The position numbers were made by a program, and so were the translations under genes. Below, piece by piece: positions 59,375 to 64,000 of a stretch of 64,000 bases of DNA; the stretch's first letter is position 1; every line of letters begins with the position of its first letter. The notes under the pieces are model-generated. The model was given only the letters and a program-made list of their open reading frames with translations, was not told where the DNA came from and did no database searches. The stretch is taken from contig CAYUNE010000050.1 of assembly GCA_964446115.1 (NCBI GenBank), positions 20,329 through 84,328 of the forward strand, read 5' to 3'. This DNA is from CAYUNE01 sp964446115 (GTDB lineage Bacteria > Desulfobacterota > Desulfobulbia > Desulfobulbales > Desulfobulbaceae).

Positions 59375-61660
59375 ATGGATAAAACATATGGTGCCTATAT
59401 CTGTACAGGCTGTGGTATCGGCGATACCCTTGATATTGATGGGCTCAAGGAAATCGCCTCCGATGAAATGAACATGGAGCTCAAGGATCATTCCTGCCTG
59501 TGCGGTGCCGAAGGCAGGGCCTTTATCGAAAGTGATATCAACGAAAACGGCGTTAATGCCATCGTTGTCTGTGCCTGTTCACCGCGGGTCATGCAGCAGG
59601 AGTTTACCTTTGACAACACGATTACCGTCCGCGCCAATCTGCGGGAACAGGTCGTCTGGGCCAAGGGTGAGCCCGCCGAAGATCAGGATGAGGAGACCGC
59701 ACAGGAGTTCTTACAGGAGCTCGCTGGGGACAACGTCCGCATGGGTTTGACCCGTATCACCAAGGCCGATATGCCGGAACCCTACCAGCTGGAGGCCATT
59801 AACAAGAGAATTTTGGTCATGGGTGGCGGTATTGCCGGTCTCACCGCAGCCATCGAGGGAGCCAAATACGGTCACGAGGTGACCATTATCGAAAAGAGCG
59901 ATAAGCTCGGCGGCAAGGCTTTGGGCTGGCGGAAACAGTTTCCCACCAAATATCCCTACACCCAACTAGAGGAGCCCTCAATCGGTCGCATGATCAAAGA
60001 GGTGGAGGAAAACGATTCCATCACCGTGAAACTCAATACCGAGGTTGCCCGTATCGGAGGAGCGCCCGGTGAGTTCAAGGTAACCCTCAAGACGGCCGGA
60101 GAAAAATCTGAATGGGATGCCCCCACCTTTGTTTCCGTCGACGAACAGGACCTCATCACCAAGGGAGAGATGGAAGATCCCAATGCCGGGCTCAAACCCT
60201 ATACCGAGGCCAGTCCCGATGCCGAGACCTACGGCGCGGTTGTTCTGGCCACGGGCTGGCGGCCGGCCGATGTCTCCGAATATGAACATCTGGGCCATGG
60301 AAAAATCGCCAACGTACTGACCAATGCCGAATTCGAGGCCATGGCGGGGAAAGGTGCCATCACCCGTCCTTCCGACGGCAAACCGGTCGAGACCGTCGCC
60401 TTTATCCAAAGCCCCGGAGGCAAGGACAATGATGAGGATTTTCCCTACTGCAACTCCGTGACCTCCATGGTGGCCCTCAAACAGGCCCTGTATGTCTGTG
60501 AAGATCATCCGGAAGGCAAAGCCTATATCCTCTATCAGCATATGCGGACGCCCGGAAATACCGAGCTCTTTTATGCCGCTGCCCAGCAGGAGGATGGCGT
60601 ATTTCTCACCAAGGCCACAGTGACCCAGGTGACCGAGCAGGATGACGGTTCACTCGCCGTTGAGGCCGAGGACACCCTCCTGGGCAAAAATATCACCCTC
60701 AATGTCGACCTTGTTGTCCTGGCCGCAGGTATGGTCCCCACCACCGCCGATGAACCGACAATCAACACTGCTTACCGTCAGGGACCGGAATTCAGTGATC
60801 TTGATCTTTACGACGGTTATGCTGATTCCAATTTCATCTGTTTCCCCTATGAAACCAGAAGAACAGGAATCTACACCTGCGGTGGTGTCCGTAAGGCGGA
60901 AACCATGGAAGAGACCATCGACGATGCCACCGGCGCCGTGCTCAAGGCCATTCAGTGTATCGAATCGGCCGATCGGGGGGTCGCCGTTCATCCCAGGTCC
61001 GGAGACAAGACCTATCCCGACTTCTTCTTCCAGCGCTGCACCCAGTGTAAACGCTGTACGGTGGAATGTCCCTTCGGCGCCCTTGATGATGACGAGAAAG
61101 GGACCCCGCTGCCCAATCCCACCCGCTGCCGTCGCTGTGGAACCTGTATGGGCGCCTGTCCGGAACGGATCATTGGTTTTGCCGACTATAACATCGATCT
61201 CATCGGCTCCATGATCAAGTCGATCGAGGTGCCCGATGACGATGACGACAAACTGCGGATTCTTGTGCTGGCGTGCGAAAACGACGCCTATCCCGCCCTT
61301 GACATGTCCGGAATGCATCGCAATTCCATCAATAAGCTCATTCGCATCATCCCGGTTCGCTGCCTGGGTTCAGTGAATATGGTCTGGATCAAGGATGCGT
61401 TATCGTCCGGAATGGACGGGGCCCTGCTTCTGGGCTGTAAATGGGGTGATGACTATCAGTGTCACTTTGTCAAGGGAAGTGAAATCGCCAATCGCAGAAT
61501 GGAAAACATCGGTGAGACGTTGAGTACACTCGGGTTGGAGCCGGAACGTTGCGGTGTTCGCCAGATCGCCATCTCCGATTATGACAAGATCCCTGAAATT
61601 ATCGATGAATTTGTTGACGATATCATCGAGATGGGACCAAATCCATTCAAGGGTTTCTAA
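59375..61660 (+). CDS. qmoB: Quinone-interacting membrane-bound oxidoreductase subunit QmoB
   Basis: 761 residues. HdrA-like part with FAD loop ILVMGGGIAGLTAAIEGAKY and FIQSPGGKDNDEDFPYC, two [4Fe-4S] sites (CTQCKRCTVECPFGALD, CRRCGTCMGACPERIIGF), and a C-terminal MvhD-like domain (about 630-761, ILVLACENDAYPALDMSG, RCLGSVNMVWIKDALSSGMD). This HdrA-MvhD fusion is the known QmoB layout and raises electron bifurcation or confurcation models. AGGAGG precedes the ATG. Confidence 0.96.
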   Translation: MDKTYGAYICTGCGIGDTLDIDGLKEIASDEMNMELKDHSCLCGAEGRAFIESDINENGVNAIVVCACSPRVMQQEFTFDNTITVRANLREQVVWAKGEPAEDQDEETAQEFLQELAGDNVRMGLTRITKADMPEPYQLEAINKRILVMGGGIAGLTAAIEGAKYGHEVTIIEKSDKLGGKALGWRKQFPTKYPYTQLEEPSIGRMIKEVEENDSITVKLNTEVARIGGAPGEFKVTLKTAGEKSEWDAPTFVSVDEQDLITKGEMEDPNAGLKPYTEASPDAETYGAVVLATGWRPADVSEYEHLGHGKIANVLTNAEFEAMAGKGAITRPSDGKPVETVAFIQSPGGKDNDEDFPYCNSVTSMVALKQALYVCEDHPEGKAYILYQHMRTPGNTELFYAAAQQEDGVFLTKATVTQVTEQDDGSLAVEAEDTLLGKNITLNVDLVVLAAGMVPTTADEPTINTAYRQGPEFSDLDLYDGYADSNFICFPYETRRTGIYTCGGVRKAETMEETIDDATGAVLKAIQCIESADRGVAVHPRSGDKTYPDFFFQRCTQCKRCTVECPFGALDDDEKGTPLPNPTRCRRCGTCMGACPERIIGFADYNIDLIGSMIKSIEVPDDDDDKLRILVLACENDAYPALDMSGMHRNSINKLIRIIPVRCLGSVNMVWIKDALSSGMDGALLLGCKWGDDYQCHFVKGSEIANRRMENIGETLSTLGLEPERCGVRQIAISDYDKIPEIIDEFVDDIIEMGPNPFKGF

Positions 61661-61772
61661 CCTGTCTGCTTCATGTGAGCCCTGTCGCCGCCGGCCAGTG
61701 GAGCAGGGCTTGCTTTGCATTATGAACGAACTACCTTTAGCAGGATAACGATTGATAAGACAGGAGGAGAAT

Positions 61773-62981
61773 ATGAACCTGCAACCAGATTTTGAATTTA
61801 TCAAGTATCTCAAAAGTGCCGGTGGCGACACGATGAAAAAGTGTTACCAGTGTGCCACCTGTTCCACTGTCTGCCCGCTCTCCACCGATGACAGCCCTTT
61901 TCCGCGAAAAGAGATGATCTGGGCGCAGTGGGGACTCAAGGACAAGCTCATTGGTGATCCCGATGTGCTGCTCTGTCACCAGTGTGGCGATTGCACCGCT
62001 TACTGCCCCCGGGGTGCCAAACCGGGTGATCTGCTCGGTGCGGTGCGGGCCTACACCTATACGAAACTGGGCTGGCCCGCCGGTCTGGCCAAGTTGACCA
62101 GCTCGGCCAAAAACCTGCCCATGCTCATCGGTATTCCCGCCGGTATAATCTTTGTCCTCTGGCTCATTTCCGGCGGACTGCACATTCCCTCCAGTGCTGA
62201 ATTCGCCAAAAACGGCTACGGTCACTTTTTCGGCCACTGGAATTTCGGCCTGCTTGCCAAGAATGTGTTTTTCATTGACCTGATTTTTCTGGCAGCCGCC
62301 GGTATAGCCGCCTATTCTTGCTATAAAGGCGTTATCGCCCTCTGGGAAAAGATGGAAAGCACCACCGACGTCGATCCCAATTATCGGCCCTCTGCAACCC
62401 AGATCATCAAGGAATTTTTGTGGCCGGTGGTTGTGGAGACCGTCAACCATGATCGTTTCAAGAAGTGTAAGGCCAACGCCAACCGTCTCACCGGTCATCT
62501 GCCCTTGCTCCTTTCATTCATTGCCCTTGCCTTTGTCACCACTTACTCGGCCTTTACCCAGGATGTTTTAAGTCTTATTCCCGGCGTCAACCTGCACGGG
62601 CCCATTTCCATGTGGAACCCCGTCAAACTGCTTGCCAATGTCGCGGCCGTCGCCCTGCTGTTCGGTATCGTCACCCTCTGGGATAACCGCAACAAGCTTG
62701 AAGCGGAAGGAAACGCCAGCAAGACCTTTTACGACTGGTTTCTCATCTGGGAAATCGCCGCCGTCGGAATAACCGGTCTGCTTGCCGAGTTGCTGCGCCT
62801 TGTGGGTATTGCCTCCCTCGGTTACCTGGTTTATTATCTGCACCTGGTTGCCGTTATGATGCTCTTCCTCTACATGCCCTATACCAAGTTTGCACATCTT
62901 GTCTACCGCACGGCGGCAATGACCTTTGAAAGATATCGTGAAAGCAGCTACGTCAAAAATCCCCTGGCGGAAGAGGAGTAA
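61773..62981 (+). CDS. qmoC: Quinone-interacting membrane-bound oxidoreductase subunit QmoC
   Basis: 402 residues. N-terminal HdrC-like ferredoxin part (CYQCATCSTVCPLS, CHQCGDCTAYCPRGAKPGDL) joined to a cytochrome b-like membrane part with about six helices (for example LLLSFIALAFVTTYSAF and YLHLVAVMMLFLYMPYTKFA, with His ligands). It connects the quinone pool to QmoAB. ATG at 61773 is chosen for CAGGAGG 6 nt upstream. A strong terminator follows. Confidence 0.96.
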   Translation: MNLQPDFEFIKYLKSAGGDTMKKCYQCATCSTVCPLSTDDSPFPRKEMIWAQWGLKDKLIGDPDVLLCHQCGDCTAYCPRGAKPGDLLGAVRAYTYTKLGWPAGLAKLTSSAKNLPMLIGIPAGIIFVLWLISGGLHIPSSAEFAKNGYGHFFGHWNFGLLAKNVFFIDLIFLAAAGIAAYSCYKGVIALWEKMESTTDVDPNYRPSATQIIKEFLWPVVVETVNHDRFKKCKANANRLTGHLPLLLSFIALAFVTTYSAFTQDVLSLIPGVNLHGPISMWNPVKLLANVAAVALLFGIVTLWDNRNKLEAEGNASKTFYDWFLIWEIAAVGITGLLAELLRLVGIASLGYLVYYLHLVAVMMLFLYMPYTKFAHLVYRTAAMTFERYRESSYVKNPLAEEE

Positions 62982-63024
62982 ACGCCGTTAGTTTTCACGA
63001 TCCCATCCCACATTACGGCAAAGA

Positions 63025-63063
63025 GAGCCGGGCAAGAACGTATCTTGCCCGGCTCTTTTTTTT
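63025..63063 (+). terminator. Rho-independent terminator after qmoC
   Basis: AGAGCCGGGCAAGA (63025-63038) pairs perfectly with TCTTGCCCGGCTCT (63044-63057), loop ACGTA, then seven T. Confidence 0.95.
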
Positions 63064-63175
63064 GAGCCTTGTGATGCACGCGTTTGTTATCTCCTGCGTC
63101 TCTTTGTAATTTTCATTGCCCCGCAAAAAAAATCTTGATTTCTTTCCTTTGATGTATATAATCCTTAAGTTTAGT

Positions 63176-63251
63176 GCTGGCGTAGCTCAACTGGCAGAGC
63201 AGCTGATTTGTAATCAGCAGGTTGCGGGTTCAAGTCCCATCGCCAGCTCCA
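63176..63251 (+). tRNA. tRNA-Thr (anticodon TGT)
   Basis: Acceptor GCTGGCG pairs with CGCCAGC, CCA encoded. Anticodon stem GCTGA/TCAGC with loop TTTGTAA. First of four tRNAs ahead of tuf. Confidence 0.96.
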
Positions 63252-63392
63252 GAACTGAGTGTGGCAGTAGAGACCGAAATAGCGGCAACGGCCTGTAAGA
63301 ACGGCCTTGGGATGATTGTGCTCCCAGGGGCCGGACGCAAATTCGGCTTTGGCTGGTCGGTTTTTCGGAAGCTACGTTTTGCATGGATGAGT

Positions 63393-63477
63393 GGAGGGGT
63401 TCCCGAGCGGTCAAAGGGAACAGACTGTAAATCTGTCGGCAAAGCCTTCGGAGGTTCGAATCCTCCCCCCTCCACCA
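63393..63477 (+). tRNA. tRNA-Tyr (anticodon GTA)
   Basis: 85 nt class II tRNA. Acceptor GGAGGGG pairs with CCCCTCC, CCA encoded. Anticodon GTA in CAGACTGTAAATCTG. Variable arm is long, as for tRNA-Tyr. Confidence 0.97.
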
Positions 63478-63592
63478 GATGTATGAAGAGATGAAAGCCC
63501 ATCTGCTTTCATCGTGGGCCGCTGGCTGGGCAGTGCTTGAGCGGTATGGTTCTCCGGCGGCGAATAACTCCTGCGGTCATCTTGTACAGGGG

Positions 63593-63668
63593 GCGGGAAT
63601 AGCTCAATTGGTAGAGCATCAGCCTTCCAAGCTGAGGGTTGCGGGTTCGAGTCTCGTTTCCCGCTCCA
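63593..63668 (+). tRNA. tRNA-Gly (anticodon TCC)
   Basis: Acceptor GCGGGAA pairs with TTCCCGC, CCA encoded. Anticodon stem TCAGC/GCTGA with loop CTTCCAA. Shares its acceptor and T arm with the GCC tRNA at 28.4 kb. Confidence 0.97.
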
Positions 63669-63703
63669 GTTGTATGGGATGGAGGAGTTTTTTTGTTGTT
63701 TAG

Positions 63704-63779
<76 letters not shown>

Positions 63780-63859
63780 GTTGTCGATATCCCGGTTGTT
63801 CTCACCAGCGGTGAGGATCAGGGGTGGCTTATTTATGGAATGTCTGAGGAGACAGAAAA

Positions 63860-64000
63860 ATGGCAAAGGAAAAATTTGAGCGAACAAAACCGCATGTCAA
63901 CGTGGGAACGATTGGGCATATTGACCATGGGAAAACAACGCTGACGGCAGCAATCACCAACGTTTTGTCCACCAAGGGGCAGGCGGAGTTTGCCGCGTTT
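63860..64000 (+). CDS. tuf: Elongation factor Tu (3' truncated by window)
   Basis: First 47 residues only: MAKEKFERTKPHVNVGTIGH, then IDHGKTTLTAAITNVLSTK, the GTPase P-loop GHIDHGKT. EF-Tu brings aminoacyl-tRNA to the ribosome. TGAGGAGAC lies upstream of the ATG. With tRNA-Thr, tRNA-Tyr, tRNA-Gly and tRNA-Thr directly before it, the order equals the E. coli thrU-tyrU-glyT-thrT-tufB operon. Confidence 0.96.
   Translation, partial: MAKEKFERTKPHVNVGTIGHIDHGKTTLTAAITNVLSTKGQAEFAAF

Overview
The window is about 64 kb of chromosome from a sulfate-reducing (or sulfur-disproportionating) member of the Desulfobacterota. The strongest evidence is the run aprB-aprA (adenylylsulfate reductase) followed by qmoA-qmoB-qmoC (its quinone-linked electron donor complex). 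A periplasmic tetraheme cytochrome c3-like protein, a TRAP carboxylate transporter, GlnRS and AsnRS, and a UGA-recoded selenoprotein fit the same picture. I place it near Desulfobulbales by inference only; no rRNA is present to test this. The DNA is almost all core chromosome: I see no insertion sequence, prophage or CRISPR array.

Layout. 1-9.6 kb: the 3' part of ftsH, then a minus-strand gene train purA, rpoZ, dnaJ, moaC, dksA, galT, a receiver-only response regulator, a FolE2-like gene that lacks the family's catalytic motifs, and glyS. 9.8-16.3 kb: a membrane protein, the selenoprotein with a SECIS-like hairpin directly after a divergent uracil-DNA glycosylase gene, an FmdB zinc ribbon, ftsB, a DUF523 gene, tatC, serS and ddl. 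16.5-20.1 kb: a chemoreceptor behind a sigma-28-type promoter with a PhnD-like binding protein, followed by a gene-poor stretch full of inverted repeats. 20.1-24.5 kb: a GlcD-type oxidase, rpsU, xerD, and hflX that appears to start at AUU. 24.6-30.8 kb: asnS, ttcA, a lipoprotein and hisB (minus strand), tRNA-Gly, rplM-rpsI-truA, and cytochrome c3. 30.9-38.5 kb: an MFS permease, dctM-dctQ-dctP, glnS and gltX. 38.8-44.2 kb: serA, DUF1844, ispE, tRNA-Gln, prs, rplY and pth. 44.2-46.1 kb: kbp-like, DUF937, a doubtful small membrane ORF and tRNA-Leu. 46.3-52.7 kb: a riboflavin operon (ribF, ribE, ribBA, ribH, nusB) with TPR, HEAT-like and TPR genes inside it. 52.8-63 kb: ftsK, aprBA and qmoABC. 63.2 kb to the end: tRNA-Thr, tRNA-Tyr, tRNA-Gly, tRNA-Thr and the start of tuf, the same order as the E. 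coli tufB operon.

How the genes work together. Flavin synthesis (ribF/E/BA/H) lies directly upstream of flavin enzymes that carry sulfate respiration (AprA, QmoA, QmoB). A 17-bp-spaced promoter precedes aprB, and a strong terminator separates aprBA from qmoABC. The chemoreceptor and its adjacent binding protein look like a ligand-sensing pair without transporter subunits. The most notable points for follow-up are the selenoprotein, the FolE2-like paralogue, the AUU start of hflX, the diverged glycosylase, and a short dispersed intergenic repeat seen in at least three copies. All functions are assigned by reading motifs; no database search was run.
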